64,000 nucleotides of DNA from Aliiroseovarius sediminis (GTDB lineage: Bacteria; Pseudomonadota; Alphaproteobacteria; Rhodobacterales; Rhodobacteraceae), in the NCBI RefSeq assembly GCF_022678485.1, contig NZ_JALBYP010000032.1, positions 186,001-250,000 of the forward strand, written 5' to 3'. Position numbers and translations under genes: made by a program. Positions 1-9,413 of the stretch are shown here, piece after piece. Under the pieces are notes generated by a model. The model had not been told where the DNA came from. It did no database searches and worked only from the letters and a program-made list of their open reading frames with translations. How positions within the stretch are numbered: position 1 is the first letter of the stretch; each line of letters begins with the position of its first letter.

Positions 1-696
1 GGTGACACGTTCATGGCACCCGGCTCGCTTGAGGCCGCGATACGCGCGGTTGGGGCGAATGTGGCTGCAATAGACACTGTTTTGGCAGGCGAGGCGCAGA
101 ATGCTTTTGTCGCTTGTCGCCCGCCGGGACACCACGCCGAAAAGGCCACCCCGATGGGCTTTTGTCTGTTTTCGACCGTCGCCATCGCGGCCCGCTATGC
201 GGCGGAACATCACGGCCTCGATCGGATCGCCGTGCTGGATTTCGACGTTCATCATGGCAACGGTACACAGGATGTTTTGTGGCACGAATCGCGGGTGCGG
301 TTCGTGTCGTCGCACCAGATGCCGCTCTATCCCGGTTCGGGTGGGCTGCATCAGAAGGGCGCCTTCGAGCAGATCATCAACATGCCCTTGGAAGAGGCAA
401 CCGGTGGCGAGGTCATGCAAGAGGCCTGGGAGAAAGCGTTTTCCGCTGTGTTAGAGCCTTATGAGCCGCAATTGGTGCTTGTCTCGGCAGGCTTCGACGC
501 CCACCGCCGCGACCCTCTGGCGGGTCTGCAATGGGAAACCGAAGATTTCGCGTGGATGGCGCATCGGATTTGCGATTTGGCGGACAAATGCTGCGATGGC
601 CGGGTGGTATCGTCGCTTGAGGGGGGTTATGATCTGCAGGCTCTCGGCGACAGTGTCGGGGCCTATGTAAACGTGATGATGGAGCGAGGCGCATGA
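1..696 (+). CDS. Histone deacetylase-like amidohydrolase (5' end outside window)
   Basis: C-terminal part of a zinc amidohydrolase of the arginase/deacetylase fold (histone deacetylase, acetoin-utilisation AcuC and acetylpolyamine amidohydrolase family). The frame is open from base 1, so the true start lies upstream. Visible motifs are RPPGHHAEK with the paired active-site histidines, DFDVHHGNGTQ with the Asp and His zinc ligands, SAGFDAHRRDP with the second Asp ligand, and the closing EGGYD. In bacteria these enzymes deacetylate polyamines or proteins; the substrate cannot be read from the sequence. Its stop overlaps the xseB start by 4 bases (ATGA), so it is probably co-transcribed with xseB, ispA and dxs. 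Confidence 0.9.
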   Translation, partial: GDTFMAPGSLEAAIRAVGANVAAIDTVLAGEAQNAFVACRPPGHHAEKATPMGFCLFSTVAIAARYAAEHHGLDRIAVLDFDVHHGNGTQDVLWHESRVRFVSSHQMPLYPGSGGLHQKGAFEQIINMPLEEATGGEVMQEAWEKAFSAVLEPYEPQLVLVSAGFDAHRRDPLAGLQWETEDFAWMAHRICDLADKCCDGRVVSSLEGGYDLQALGDSVGAYVNVMMERGA

Positions 697-935
697 GCGA
701 CAAACCCGTAGGCGAGATGAGTTTTGAAGAGGCCATGCGCGCGCTGGAAGCCGTGGTGGGCCAGTTGGAGCGCGGCGACGTGGCACTTGAGGATTCGATC
801 AAGTTGTATGAGCGCGGCGCCGAATTGAAGGCGCGCTGCGAGAAGAAGCTGAAAGAAGCCGAAGAAAAGGTCGCCGCTATTACGCTTGACGCCAATGGAA
901 CCCCGACCGGGACAACCCCGGTTGAAGGGCTGTAA
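693..935 (+). CDS. xseB: Exodeoxyribonuclease VII small subunit
   Basis: Eighty-residue protein of the XseB family. Several small subunits bind one XseA large subunit to form exonuclease VII, which degrades single-stranded DNA. The core, running from MSFEEAMRALEAVVGQLERG through VALEDSIKLYERG to a lysine/glutamate-rich C-terminal helix, is typical of the family and of normal length. The start overlaps the upstream stop (ATGA) and the next gene starts immediately after the stop. Linkage to ispA and dxs is common in proteobacteria. The large subunit gene is not in this window. Confidence 0.95.
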   Translation: MSDKPVGEMSFEEAMRALEAVVGQLERGDVALEDSIKLYERGAELKARCEKKLKEAEEKVAAITLDANGTPTGTTPVEGL

Positions 936-1790
936 GTGTTCCACGCACGACTGACGGAAACGCGTGCGCAAGCGCAAGCTTGTTTGCATGGCGCGGTCCG
1001 GAAAGATGGCGCTTTGGCCGATGCGATGCGCTATGCCACGCAGGGTGGCAAGGGGATGCGCGGGTTTCTGGTGATGGAATCGGCGCGGCTGCATGGGATT
1101 GACGATGCAATATCTGTCTGGCCCGCCGCCGCGATTGAGGCCATTCATGCCTATTCGTTGGTCCATGACGATCTTCCCTGTATGGATGACGACGATCTGC
1201 GGCGTGGCCTGCCGACCATTCACAGGAAATGGGACGAGGCGACGGCGGTTTTGGTCGGCGATGCGTTGCAGGCGTTAGCCTTTGAGCTTCTGACCCATGA
1301 CGCGGTGGGGGATGCGCGGGTGGCGCTCGTATCCTCGTTGGCGCAAGCTGCCGGGCAGGTGGGCATGGTCCACGGGCAGGCCCTGGACATTGCGGCCGAG
1401 ACTGCGGCCACCCCCCTGGAACTTGACGACATCATCACGCTTCAGGAAGGCAAAACCGGTGCGCTGATCTGCTGGTCGGCGGAAGCGGGTGCGCTGTTGG
1501 CTGGTGCTGACCCTACGCCGCTGCACGACTATGCCACCGCGTTGGGGCTGGCGTTCCAGATTGCCGATGACATTCTGGACGTGGAAGGCGACGTGCAGGC
1601 GGTTGGCAAGGCGGTTGGTAAGGATGCAGGTGCGGGCAAGGCGACCTTTGTGTCGATGCTGGGCCTGCAGGCGGCAAAAACCCGCGCAGCGGCGCTGGTC
1701 GACGATGCCTGCGACGCCCTGGCACCTTATGGTCAGGCCGCCGATACCTTGCGGGATGCCGCCCGTTTCGTTATCCAACGCGACAGATAG
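936..1790 (+). CDS. ispA: Polyprenyl (farnesyl) diphosphate synthase
   Basis: Trans-isoprenyl diphosphate synthase of 284 residues that condenses IPP with DMAPP/GPP to make GPP/FPP in the cytoplasm. Both metal-binding aspartate motifs are present: the first, Asp-rich motif in [15 protein letters not shown] (about residues 79-93) and the second in QIADDILD (about residues 208-215). The start is a GTG directly after the xseB stop; no better start exists downstream before conserved sequence. FPP is the usual assignment from the xseB-ispA-dxs context, but a geranylgeranyl product cannot be excluded by eye. dxs, the first MEP-pathway enzyme, follows 14 bases later. Confidence 0.92.
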   Translation: MFHARLTETRAQAQACLHGAVRKDGALADAMRYATQGGKGMRGFLVMESARLHGIDDAISVWPAAAIEAIHAYSLVHDDLPCMDDDDLRRGLPTIHRKWDEATAVLVGDALQALAFELLTHDAVGDARVALVSSLAQAAGQVGMVHGQALDIAAETAATPLELDDIITLQEGKTGALICWSAEAGALLAGADPTPLHDYATALGLAFQIADDILDVEGDVQAVGKAVGKDAGAGKATFVSMLGLQAAKTRAAALVDDACDALAPYGQAADTLRDAARFVIQRDR

Positions 1791-1804
1791 GCAACGGGGC
1801 GCAC

Positions 1805-3733
1805 ATGGCCGATACACCCGAGACACCCATTCTGGACCGCGTAACGGTTCCAGCAGATATGAAATCGCTGTCAGATCGCGAGATTGTGGCGCTGGCTGAC
1901 GAAGTGCGGGCCGAAACGATTTCTGCGGTATCTAAAACCGGCGGCCATCTGGGTGCCGGGCTGGGCGTTGTCGAACTGACCGTCGCGCTGCACGCGGTGT
2001 TCGATACGCCCCGCGACCGGATCATCTGGGATGTGGGCCACCAATGTTACCCGCACAAGATTCTGACTGGCCGGCGCGACCGCATCCGCACCCTGCGCGC
2101 CGAAGGCGGGTTGTCGGGCTTCACCAAGCGTAGCGAAAGCCCCTTTGATCCGTTTGGGGCGGGGCACAGTTCGACCTCGATCTCGGCGGCGCTGGGTTTT
2201 GCGGTGGCGCGTGATCTGGGCGGCGCGCCGGAACATGGCATCGGTGACGCGGTGGCAGTGATCGGCGACGGCGCCATGTCTGCTGGTATGGCGTTCGAGG
2301 CGATGAACAACGCAGGCCATCTGGGCCGCCGATTGTTTGTCATTCTGAACGACAACGAAATGTCGATTGCACCGCCAGTAGGCGCGATGTCGAACTACCT
2401 CAGCCGCCTTTATGCGGGCGAGCCGTTTCAAGAGCTGAAAGCCGCCGCCAAGGGGGCCGTCAGCCTGTTGCCCGAACCCTTCCAGGAAGGCGCGCGCCGG
2501 GCGAAGGAAATGGTCAAGTCCATGACCGTCGGCGGCACCTTGTTCGAGGAACTGGGCTTTTCCTATGTCGGCCCCATCGACGGGCATGACATGGAAACTC
2601 TGCTGCCCATCCTGCGCACAGTGCATGACCGGGCCACCGGGCCGATGCTGATCCATGTGATCACGAAAAAGGGTAAGGGCTACGCCCCCGCCGAATCTGC
2701 CCGAGATCGTGGCCACGCGACAGCGACGTTCGACGTGCCCAGTGGAAAGCAGCATAAAGCACCGTCCAATGCGCCCAGCTACACCTCGGTCTTTGGTAAG
2801 GCTTTGGTTGACCTGGCAGGTAAGGATGACAAGGTTTGCGCCGTCACAGCAGCGATGCCCGACGGCACCGGGCTGAACCCGATGGCCGAACGGTATCCGT
2901 CGCGGTGTTTCGATGTGGGAATTGCTGAACAGCATGGTGTGACCTTCTCGGCAGCGTTGGCCGCTGGCGGGATGAAGCCCTTTTGCGCGATGTATTCGAC
3001 GTTTTTGCAACGTGGCTATGATCAGGTCGTCCATGATGTCGCGGTGCAACGCCTTCCCGTGCGCTTTGCCATTGACCGCGCTGGGCTTGTTGGTGCCGAT
3101 GGGGCGACCCATGCGGGTGCGTTTGACATCGGTTACATGTCTAACCTGCCCGGAATGGTCGTTATGGCCGCTGCGGATGAGGCCGAGTTGATGCACATGG
3201 TCGCCACCGCGCATTCGATCAACGATGGCCCCTGTGCGTTTCGTTACCCGCGCGGCGAAGGCGTTGGCGTCGATCTGCCAGAACAGGGCGAGGTGCTGGA
3301 AATCGGCAAGGGCCGCATGATCCGTGAAGGGTCACGTGTGGCGATCCTGTCCTTTGGCACGCGCTTGTCCGAGGTCGAGAAAGCCGCCGAGGCTTTGACC
3401 GCGCGCGGCATCAGCCCAACGATTGCCGATGCCCGGTTTGCCAAGCCATTGGATCGCGACCTGATCTTGCAACTGGCTGCCGACCACGAGGCGCTGATCA
3501 CGATTGAGGAAGGTGCGATTGGCGGCTTCGGTAGCCATGTTGCACAACTTCTGGCCGAGGAAGGTGTGTTTGATACGGGTCTGAAATTCCGGTCAATGGT
3601 TCTGCCAGACACATTCATCGACCACGCCTCGCCTGCGCGGATGTATGAAGAAGCCAAGCTGTCGGCCAAGGATATCGAAGCCAAGGTGCTTGATGTGCTG
3701 AGCGTCGCCCAGATTGGCGAAAAGCGGGCCTAA
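1805..3733 (+). CDS. dxs: 1-deoxy-D-xylulose-5-phosphate synthase
   Basis: Thiamine-diphosphate enzyme of 642 residues, full length for the family, condensing pyruvate with glyceraldehyde 3-phosphate in the first step of the MEP isoprenoid pathway. Recognisable elements are [15 protein letters not shown] near the N terminus, [14 protein letters not shown], the ThDP/Mg site [18 protein letters not shown] with [12 protein letters not shown], the pyrimidine-domain segment around [17 protein letters not shown] and the C-terminal transketolase domain. Its thiamine cofactor links it to the thiamine uptake operon at 11.6 kb. The 3' end overlaps the convergent gene at 3730-4563 by 4 bases. Confidence 0.97.
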   Translation: MADTPETPILDRVTVPADMKSLSDREIVALADEVRAETISAVSKTGGHLGAGLGVVELTVALHAVFDTPRDRIIWDVGHQCYPHKILTGRRDRIRTLRAEGGLSGFTKRSESPFDPFGAGHSSTSISAALGFAVARDLGGAPEHGIGDAVAVIGDGAMSAGMAFEAMNNAGHLGRRLFVILNDNEMSIAPPVGAMSNYLSRLYAGEPFQELKAAAKGAVSLLPEPFQEGARRAKEMVKSMTVGGTLFEELGFSYVGPIDGHDMETLLPILRTVHDRATGPMLIHVITKKGKGYAPAESARDRGHATATFDVPSGKQHKAPSNAPSYTSVFGKALVDLAGKDDKVCAVTAAMPDGTGLNPMAERYPSRCFDVGIAEQHGVTFSAALAAGGMKPFCAMYSTFLQRGYDQVVHDVAVQRLPVRFAIDRAGLVGADGATHAGAFDIGYMSNLPGMVVMAAADEAELMHMVATAHSINDGPCAFRYPRGEGVGVDLPEQGEVLEIGKGRMIREGSRVAILSFGTRLSEVEKAAEALTARGISPTIADARFAKPLDRDLILQLAADHEALITIEEGAIGGFGSHVAQLLAEEGVFDTGLKFRSMVLPDTFIDHASPARMYEEAKLSAKDIEAKVLDVLSVAQIGEKRA

Positions 3734-4563
3734 CCCTTGGCTTTTAGCAATGCGGCCAGCCCGTCGCGATACGTTGGATAAAGCAGCTTTACTTCCAGTT
3801 CGTCTTTGATCCGTTCATTCTGAACCCGTTTGCTTTCGGCATAGAAGCTGCGGGCCATCGGCGTCATCTCGGCGGTCTCGAAATCCTCGGCAGGTGGGTG
3901 CGGCACGCCTAGTAAGTCGGCGGCATGGGCCAGCACATCTTCGGGCGGGGCGGCAAGATCATCACAGACATTATAGATACGTCCCGGGTTCGGTCTGGCG
4001 ATCGAGGCAGCCAGCACCTGCGCAATGTCATCAACATGGATGCGTGAAAATACCTGGTTCTTTTTGATGATCCGTCGCGCGGTGCCGCGCCGCACCTTGG
4101 CGAACGGCCCGCGGCCGGGACCATAGATTCCCGCCAGCCGGAATATGTGAAGGGGCAACCCGGTCTCGGCGGCAAGTTCTTGCCACGCCGCCTCGGCTTT
4201 GACGCGCTGCTGCCCGCGCTTGGTGGAAGGGCTGAGGGGCGTTTCTTCGTCAACCCATCCACCTCGATGGTCGCCATAAACGCCGGTGGTGGACAGATAG
4301 CCCACCCATTGAAGCTGTGGGGCGATTTGGGCAATATGGTCTCTAACCTGCCGTAAAACCGGGTCTCCGTCTGCGTCAGGCCCGGCCGAGATCAGCAGAT
4401 GTGTGGTTTTTGACAGGGGCGCGGTGATGTCCGACCCCGGCCATTGAATGACACCGTCGCCTACCTCGCGCGAGGTGCCGATGATGGTGAACTCGCCTTG
4501 CAGCAGGCGTGCCAGCGCGCGGGCCGAGTACCCGAACCCGAAGATAAAAAGCGTCTTTTCCAT
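3730..4563 (-). CDS. NAD(P)-binding SDR/epimerase-like protein
   Basis: Protein of 277 residues of the extended short-chain dehydrogenase family. The N terminus [17 protein letters not shown] is a GxGxxA-type dinucleotide-binding motif, followed by [21 protein letters not shown] with a YGD active-site-like segment and [15 protein letters not shown], typical of nucleoside-sugar epimerase-like proteins (YeeZ type). The canonical YxxxK is not obvious, so catalysis is uncertain and the substrate unknown. It stands alone, convergent to dxs and divergent from the adenine deaminase gene, with only about 70 bases separating the two divergent starts. Confidence 0.8.
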   Translation of the reverse strand: MEKTLFIFGFGYSARALARLLQGEFTIIGTSREVGDGVIQWPGSDITAPLSKTTHLLISAGPDADGDPVLRQVRDHIAQIAPQLQWVGYLSTTGVYGDHRGGWVDEETPLSPSTKRGQQRVKAEAAWQELAAETGLPLHIFRLAGIYGPGRGPFAKVRRGTARRIIKKNQVFSRIHVDDIAQVLAASIARPNPGRIYNVCDDLAAPPEDVLAHAADLLGVPHPPAEDFETAEMTPMARSFYAESKRVQNERIKDELEVKLLYPTYRDGLAALLKAKG

Positions 4564-4635
4564 GCGCGCAGTATCGCCGTGCAGCCGCGATTGAAAAGCG
4601 GAAAATTCGGCGTCTTTTTTGGGGCTTGCGCTAAC

Positions 4636-6465
4636 ATGGGAAACTGGAACAATGAGATGATGGAACAGAGAAGTTTAAAACCGTGGTCTGACTGTGCCCC
4701 CCGCCTTGTCGCGGTGGCGGCGGGCCGTGAACCCGCCGATCTGGTAATCCGTGGCGGGCGTGTCGTGAATGTTCACAGCCGCGAGGTTCTGGACGATTGG
4801 CAGGTGGCCATTGCCGATGGGCGCTTTGCCTATGTCGGCCCCGACGCCAGCCATTGCATCGGTGACGTGACCAAGGTGATCGAGGCGGACGGGCAATACC
4901 TGATCCCGGGTCTTTGTGACGCGCACATGCATATCGAAAGCGGGATGCTGACGCCTGCCGAATTTGCCCGTGCCGTGATCCCGCATGGCACCACCAGCAT
5001 GTTTACCGACCCGCATGAGATTGCGAATGTGCTGGGGCTTGAGGGGGTCAAGCTGATGCATGATGAGGCTCTGATGCAGCCCATCAACATCTTTACCCAG
5101 ATGCCTTCGTGCGCGCCATCCGCGCCGGGGTTAGAAACGACCGGTGCAGAAATCACGCCCGAAGATGTGACCGAGGCGATGGAATGGCCGGGCATCATCG
5201 GACTGGGCGAGATGATGAATTTTCCTGGCGTTGTGAATGGCGACGCGCAGATGTTGGCCGAGATTGCGGCGACGCAAAGCGCGGGCAAGACCGTTGGTGG
5301 CCATTACGCCAGCCCTGATCTTGGCCCCGCTTTTCATGCTTATGCCGCCGGCGGTCCCGCCGATGATCACGAAGGCACCTGCGAAGCTGATGCGATTGCT
5401 CGCGTGCGGCAGGGGATGCGGTCTATGATGCGGTTGGGCTCGGCGTGGTATGACGTTGAAACGCAGATCACGGCGGTCACGGAAAAAGGTCTGGATCCGC
5501 GCAATTTCATCCTGTGCACCGATGATTGCCATTCGGGCACTCTGGTGAACGAGGGTCATATGAACCGTGTTCTGCGCCATGCGATTTCCTGCGGTTGCGA
5601 TCCGCTGATTGCACTGCAAATGGCAACGATCAACACGGCCACGCATTTCGGGTTAGAGCGTGAATTAGGCTCTATTGCACCGGGGCGGCGGGCAGATTTG
5701 GTCCTGACCGATGATCTGACCGGCCTGCCGATCAACCGCGTCATTGCGCGCGGGGTGACGGTGGCCGAAGGCGGAAAGGTGACGGTCGACTGCCCGCATC
5801 TGGACTGGCCGAATTTTGCGCGTAAGACCGTGCGTCTGGGCAAACCGCTTGAAGATGCGGATTTCAAGATCGCGGCGCCTGACGGTGCGAACTCGGTCCG
5901 GGCCAAGGTCATCGGTGTTGTTGAAAACCAAGCTCCGACCAAGGCGCTGGTTCGTGATCTGGAAGTCGCAGACGGCGTGGTTCAGATGGATCAAGCCAAC
6001 GACGTATGCCAGATCGCGCTGGTCGAACGCCACCGCGCGACGGGGGACGTTGTCAACGGTCTGGTGTCCGGCTTCGGGTATCAGGGGCAGATGGCGATTG
6101 CCTCGACCGTCGCGCATGACAGCCATCACATGATCGTCGTCGGCACCAGCCACGAGGATATGGCGCTGGCCGCCAACAGACTGGGCGAAGTCGGCGGCGG
6201 TGTTACCGTTTTCCGGGATGGCAAGGAACTGGCCTTAGTCGAACTTCCCATCGCTGGGCTGATGTCGGACGCCCCGGCGCACAAGGTTGCCGCCAAGGCC
6301 GACGCACTGGTTGCTGCGATGGCGGACTGTGGGTGTACCTTGAATAACGCCTATATGCAGCATTCGCTTCTGGCACTTGTCGTCATCCCCGAACTTCGCA
6401 TTTCTGATTTGGGCCTTGTCGATGTCACCAAATTCGAACTGACCAATTTGATCGAGAATCCCTGA
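4636..6465 (+). CDS. ade: Adenine deaminase
   Basis: Amidohydrolase-superfamily adenine deaminase (adenine to hypoxanthine plus ammonia), about 609 residues from the chosen ATG. The metal site begins with LCDAHMHIESGM; MFTDPHEIANVLG and the FILCTDDCHSGTLV region follow, and the C-terminal domain (SGFGYQGQMAIASTVAHDSH onward) is characteristic of Ade rather than of adenosine deaminase. The frame is open up to 4444, but that extension lies over the divergent neighbour and lacks homology-like sequence. ATGs at 4636, 4657 and 4660 are all plausible; none has a strong ribosome-binding site. The TGA overlaps the ATG of the AMP nucleosidase gene by one base, so the two are translationally coupled. 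Confidence 0.93.
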   Translation: MGNWNNEMMEQRSLKPWSDCAPRLVAVAAGREPADLVIRGGRVVNVHSREVLDDWQVAIADGRFAYVGPDASHCIGDVTKVIEADGQYLIPGLCDAHMHIESGMLTPAEFARAVIPHGTTSMFTDPHEIANVLGLEGVKLMHDEALMQPINIFTQMPSCAPSAPGLETTGAEITPEDVTEAMEWPGIIGLGEMMNFPGVVNGDAQMLAEIAATQSAGKTVGGHYASPDLGPAFHAYAAGGPADDHEGTCEADAIARVRQGMRSMMRLGSAWYDVETQITAVTEKGLDPRNFILCTDDCHSGTLVNEGHMNRVLRHAISCGCDPLIALQMATINTATHFGLERELGSIAPGRRADLVLTDDLTGLPINRVIARGVTVAEGGKVTVDCPHLDWPNFARKTVRLGKPLEDADFKIAAPDGANSVRAKVIGVVENQAPTKALVRDLEVADGVVQMDQANDVCQIALVERHRATGDVVNGLVSGFGYQGQMAIASTVAHDSHHMIVVGTSHEDMALAANRLGEVGGGVTVFRDGKELALVELPIAGLMSDAPAHKVAAKADALVAAMADCGCTLNNAYMQHSLLALVVIPELRISDLGLVDVTKFELTNLIENP

Positions 6466-7949
6466 TGCCTGCCAATTCAAACTCTATTCCCGTGATCACA
6501 CCGCCAAGCGGCCCACACGAGACCTTCACTGACGCCAAGGCAGCTGTGCAAAGATTGCGGGATTTGTACGATCAGGCCTGCACGTTCTTGCGTGATCGTT
6601 TTGAACAATCGGCATCCGGCGACCAACCCGACACTCGTTTTCGTGCGTTTTATCCGCAGATCAGTCTGACAACGACCAGCCATGTGCAGATCGACACGCG
6701 GCTTAGCTTCGGTCACGTGGCGGCACCCGGGCGTTACAGCACGACGATTACGCGGCCGGATCTGTTTGAAAACTATCTGACCCAGCAAATTTCGCTTCTG
6801 TTGGAACACCACGACGTGCCGGTTCAGATCGGCTTCTCGGACACGCCCATCCCAGTGCATTTCGCGGTTGCGAACGACCCAAATATCACCGTTCCGCAAG
6901 AAGGAGTGATGAGTTTTCCGCTGCGCGACGTGTTCGATGTGCCGGATTTGGCCAGCACAAATGATGACATCGTGAATGGCGTGGCGTTAAAAGACGCGGA
7001 TGGCGTTGCGCCGCTGGCCCCTTTCACCGCGCAACGGGTGGATTATTCGCTGGCGCGGCTGTCGCACTATACCGCGACCAAGCCCGAGGATTTTCAGAAC
7101 CATGTTCTGTTCACCAACTATCAGTTTTATGTGGATGAGTTCGAAGCCTATGCCCGCCTGATGCTGGGTGACCCAAACAGCGGCTATGATGCGTTTGTCG
7201 GCCCTGGTCATCACAAAATCACGTCCCCTGATCAGGTGCTTCCGGTGCTGGCCAAACTGCCGCAGATGCCGTCGTATCACCTGAAACGGGCCGATGGGAC
7301 GGGGATCACGCTTGTAAATATCGGCGTTGGCCCATCCAACGCCAAGACCGCCACCGACCATATCGCAGTTCTACGCCCTCACGCGTGGTTGATGGTCGGT
7401 CACTGCGCGGGGCTGCGTAACAGCCAAAGGTTGGGGGATTTTGTGCTGGCCCACGCCTATCTTCGCGAAGACAAGGCGCTGGACGACGATCTGCCCATTT
7501 GGGTGCCGATCCCGCCCTTGGCTGAAATCCAAATAGCGCTGGAACAGGCCGTGGCGCAGGTGACAAAGCTGGAAGGTTACGAGCTGAAGCGCATCATGCG
7601 AACGGGCACGGTGGCGTCGTTGGACAACCGAAATTGGGAATTGCGCGATCAATCCGGCCCTGTGCAACGGCTGAGCCAATCGCGCGCCATCGCGCTGGAT
7701 ATGGAAAGCGCGACGATTGCCGCCAACGGGTTTCGTTTCCGCGTTCCCTACGGCACGCTCTTGTGCGTATCCGATAAACCCTTGCACGGAGAGCTGAAAC
7801 TGCCCGGCATGGCATCGGATTTTTATACCTCGCAGGTCGCACGGCACCTGCTGATCGGAATTCAGGCAATGGAATCCCTGCGCGACATGCCGATCGAGCG
7901 AATCCATAGCCGGAAACTCAGAAGCTTCGAAGAGACAGCATTCCTTTAG
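6465..7949 (+). CDS. amn: AMP nucleosidase
   Basis: Protein of 494 residues, close to the roughly 484 of E. coli Amn, which cleaves AMP to adenine and ribose 5-phosphate. It has the N-terminal AMP-nucleosidase domain (residues 1 to about 180) and the C-terminal nucleoside-phosphorylase-like domain containing the LMVGHCAGLRNSQRLGDFVL nucleotide-site segment and ALDMESATIAANGFRF, the ME(S/T) base-recognition motif. The start overlaps the ade stop. With Ade the pair would convert AMP to hypoxanthine, feeding purine salvage or nitrogen release. Confidence 0.94.
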   Translation: MPANSNSIPVITPPSGPHETFTDAKAAVQRLRDLYDQACTFLRDRFEQSASGDQPDTRFRAFYPQISLTTTSHVQIDTRLSFGHVAAPGRYSTTITRPDLFENYLTQQISLLLEHHDVPVQIGFSDTPIPVHFAVANDPNITVPQEGVMSFPLRDVFDVPDLASTNDDIVNGVALKDADGVAPLAPFTAQRVDYSLARLSHYTATKPEDFQNHVLFTNYQFYVDEFEAYARLMLGDPNSGYDAFVGPGHHKITSPDQVLPVLAKLPQMPSYHLKRADGTGITLVNIGVGPSNAKTATDHIAVLRPHAWLMVGHCAGLRNSQRLGDFVLAHAYLREDKALDDDLPIWVPIPPLAEIQIALEQAVAQVTKLEGYELKRIMRTGTVASLDNRNWELRDQSGPVQRLSQSRAIALDMESATIAANGFRFRVPYGTLLCVSDKPLHGELKLPGMASDFYTSQVARHLLIGIQAMESLRDMPIERIHSRKLRSFEETAFL

Positions 7950-8088
7950 GTCAACAAGCGCGAAAACAGGCAAAAAAGCGCTATTTATTGGGGAAAACAG
8001 CATAACAAATCGTTGTGTCCCCCTGCTACATACAGTTAAATGCGCCCGATGAAGCCCAACAAATGGGTAAATGTGAGGAGTGTATTAT

Positions 8089-8376
8089 ATGTCGAAACCT
8101 ATGACGAAGACCCAACTGGTCGCTACTCTGGCCGAAGAAATGGGCTCGGACAAGAAATCGGCGTCGAGCGCGCTGGACGGTATCATCAACATTATCACCA
8201 AGGAAGTGTCCAACGGCGGTGCCGTGACCCTGCCCGGTGTAGGCAAGATTTATTGCCGCGAGCGTCCCGCACGCATGGTGCGTAACCCCGCCACCGGCGA
8301 GCAAATCCACAAAGAAGCGGACAAGGTCGTGAAAATGACCATCGCAAAGGCTCTGAAAGACAGCGTGAACGGCTGA
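8089..8376 (+). CDS. HU-family DNA-binding protein
   Basis: Small nucleoid protein of 95 residues with the HU/IHF fold: a helical N-terminal half (TKTQLVATLAEEMGSDKKSA) and the beta-arm region GGAVTLPGVGKIYCRERPAR with MVRNPATGEQI. A GTG nine bases upstream is in frame, but GAGGAG at 8075-8080 is placed correctly for the ATG at 8089. The arm contains an unusual Cys where HU normally has a hydrophobic or charged residue. It is a single gene with its own terminator. HU versus a diverged IHF-like paralogue is not resolvable here; HU is favoured. Confidence 0.93.
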   Translation: MSKPMTKTQLVATLAEEMGSDKKSASSALDGIINIITKEVSNGGAVTLPGVGKIYCRERPARMVRNPATGEQIHKEADKVVKMTIAKALKDSVNG

Positions 8377-8415
8377 TTTAGCGTCTTCGGGGCTTGTCCC
8401 CACTCAGGAATTCGG

Positions 8416-8444
8416 AAAGGGTCGCCCAAGTGGCGGCCCTTTTC
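8416..8444 (+). terminator. Rho-independent terminator after the HU gene
   Basis: An eight-base-pair GC-rich stem (GGGTCGCC with GGCGGCCC, one G-T pair), extended by A-T pairs, with loop CAAGT and a T-run. It sits between the HU gene and the EamA gene whose ribosome-binding site follows. Confidence 0.85.
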
Positions 8445-8460
8445 TATTGCCGGAGGTAAC

Positions 8461-9336
8461 ATGGATCTGCGCGCAATCGTGATGGGGCTGGCCTTTGCCC
8501 TGATGTGGAGCTCGGCTTTCACGTCCGCACGCATCATCGTGGCGGATGCGCCGCCGCTGTATTCCTTGGCGCTCAGGTTTCTGATTTCCGGCCTGTTGGG
8601 CGTCATAATCGCCCGCGCGCTGGGCCAAAGCTGGAGGCTGACGCGCAACCAATGGCGGGCAGTGATCATTTTTGGCGTCTGCCAAAACGCACTGTACTTG
8701 GGATTGAATTTTGTGGCGATGCAGTGGGTCGAGGCCGGTCTTGCTTCGATCATCGCGTCGACCATGCCGCTGATGGTCGCGCTGGCGGGTTGGTTGGTTA
8801 TGGGCGACCGAATGCGCCCCTTGGCGTTGATTGGCCTGCTGGCGGGTATGGTGGGGGTCGCGCTGATCATGGGGTCGCGGCTGTCGGGTGGCGTCGATGT
8901 GACGGGGGTCATCCTGTGTTTTGTCGGAGCAGGCGCGCTGACGGTGGCAACCCTTGCGGTGCGCACCGCGTCCTCGGGGGGCAACCTGATGATGATTGTC
9001 GGCTTGCAAATGTTTGTGGGTGCAGCTGTCTTGGCAGTAGTTGCGATCTTTTTGGAAAGCCCCGGTTTCGAACCAAGCCTGCGCCTTGGTCTTGCCTTCA
9101 GCTACACGGTGGTTGTTCCGGGGCTTCTGGCCACTTGGGTATGGTTTGCGTTGGTCGGGCGCATTGGCGCGGTCAAGGCGGCGACGTTCCACTTCCTCAA
9201 CCCATTCTTCGGGGTTGCCATCGCGTGGCTGTTTCTGGGCGAAGCGCTGACCGTGATGGATTTCATCGGCGTTGCAATCATCACCGCCGGCATTCTGGCC
9301 GTCCAATTGTCAAAACAAGCGCCACCACAGTCCTGA
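8461..9336 (+). CDS. EamA-family (DMT) transporter
   Basis: Inner-membrane protein of 291 residues with two tandem EamA halves, each of five predicted membrane segments. The N terminus MGLAFALMWSSAFTSARIIV and the second-half segment containing HFLNPFFGVAIAWLFLGE are typical of RhaT/YdcZ-like metabolite exporters. The ATG is preceded by GGAGG with good spacing. Substrate unknown; members export amino acids, metabolites or drugs. It is separated from HU by a terminator and convergent with aroC. Confidence 0.9.
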   Translation: MDLRAIVMGLAFALMWSSAFTSARIIVADAPPLYSLALRFLISGLLGVIIARALGQSWRLTRNQWRAVIIFGVCQNALYLGLNFVAMQWVEAGLASIIASTMPLMVALAGWLVMGDRMRPLALIGLLAGMVGVALIMGSRLSGGVDVTGVILCFVGAGALTVATLAVRTASSGGNLMMIVGLQMFVGAAVLAVVAIFLESPGFEPSLRLGLAFSYTVVVPGLLATWVWFALVGRIGAVKAATFHFLNPFFGVAIAWLFLGEALTVMDFIGVAIITAGILAVQLSKQAPPQS

Positions 9337-9389
9337 TATATCCCGTGGCTTCTTCTGGCCCGAAATATCCCCGCCGGAGGCCTCAAATC

Positions 9390-9408
9390 CGCCGCGCGCA
9401 GCGCGGCG
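9390..9408. terminator. GC-rich hairpin between convergent genes
   Basis: Perfect inverted repeat CGCCGCGC / GCGCGGCG with a three-base loop between the EamA stop and the aroC stop. The T-run on the plus side is poor, so it may act as a bidirectional terminator or only as a 3'-end stabiliser. Confidence 0.5.
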
Positions 9409-9413
9409 TCCCT

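Noticed and set aside
1871-3214. 447-codon open frame on the minus strand inside dxs
   Set aside because: It lies antisense to dxs, is rich in His, Arg and Gln as expected from the complement of a GC-rich gene, and has no recognisable domain.
4444-4635. Upstream extension of the adenine deaminase frame
   Set aside because: It overlaps the start of the divergent SDR gene and carries no family sequence; the protein would exceed the normal length.
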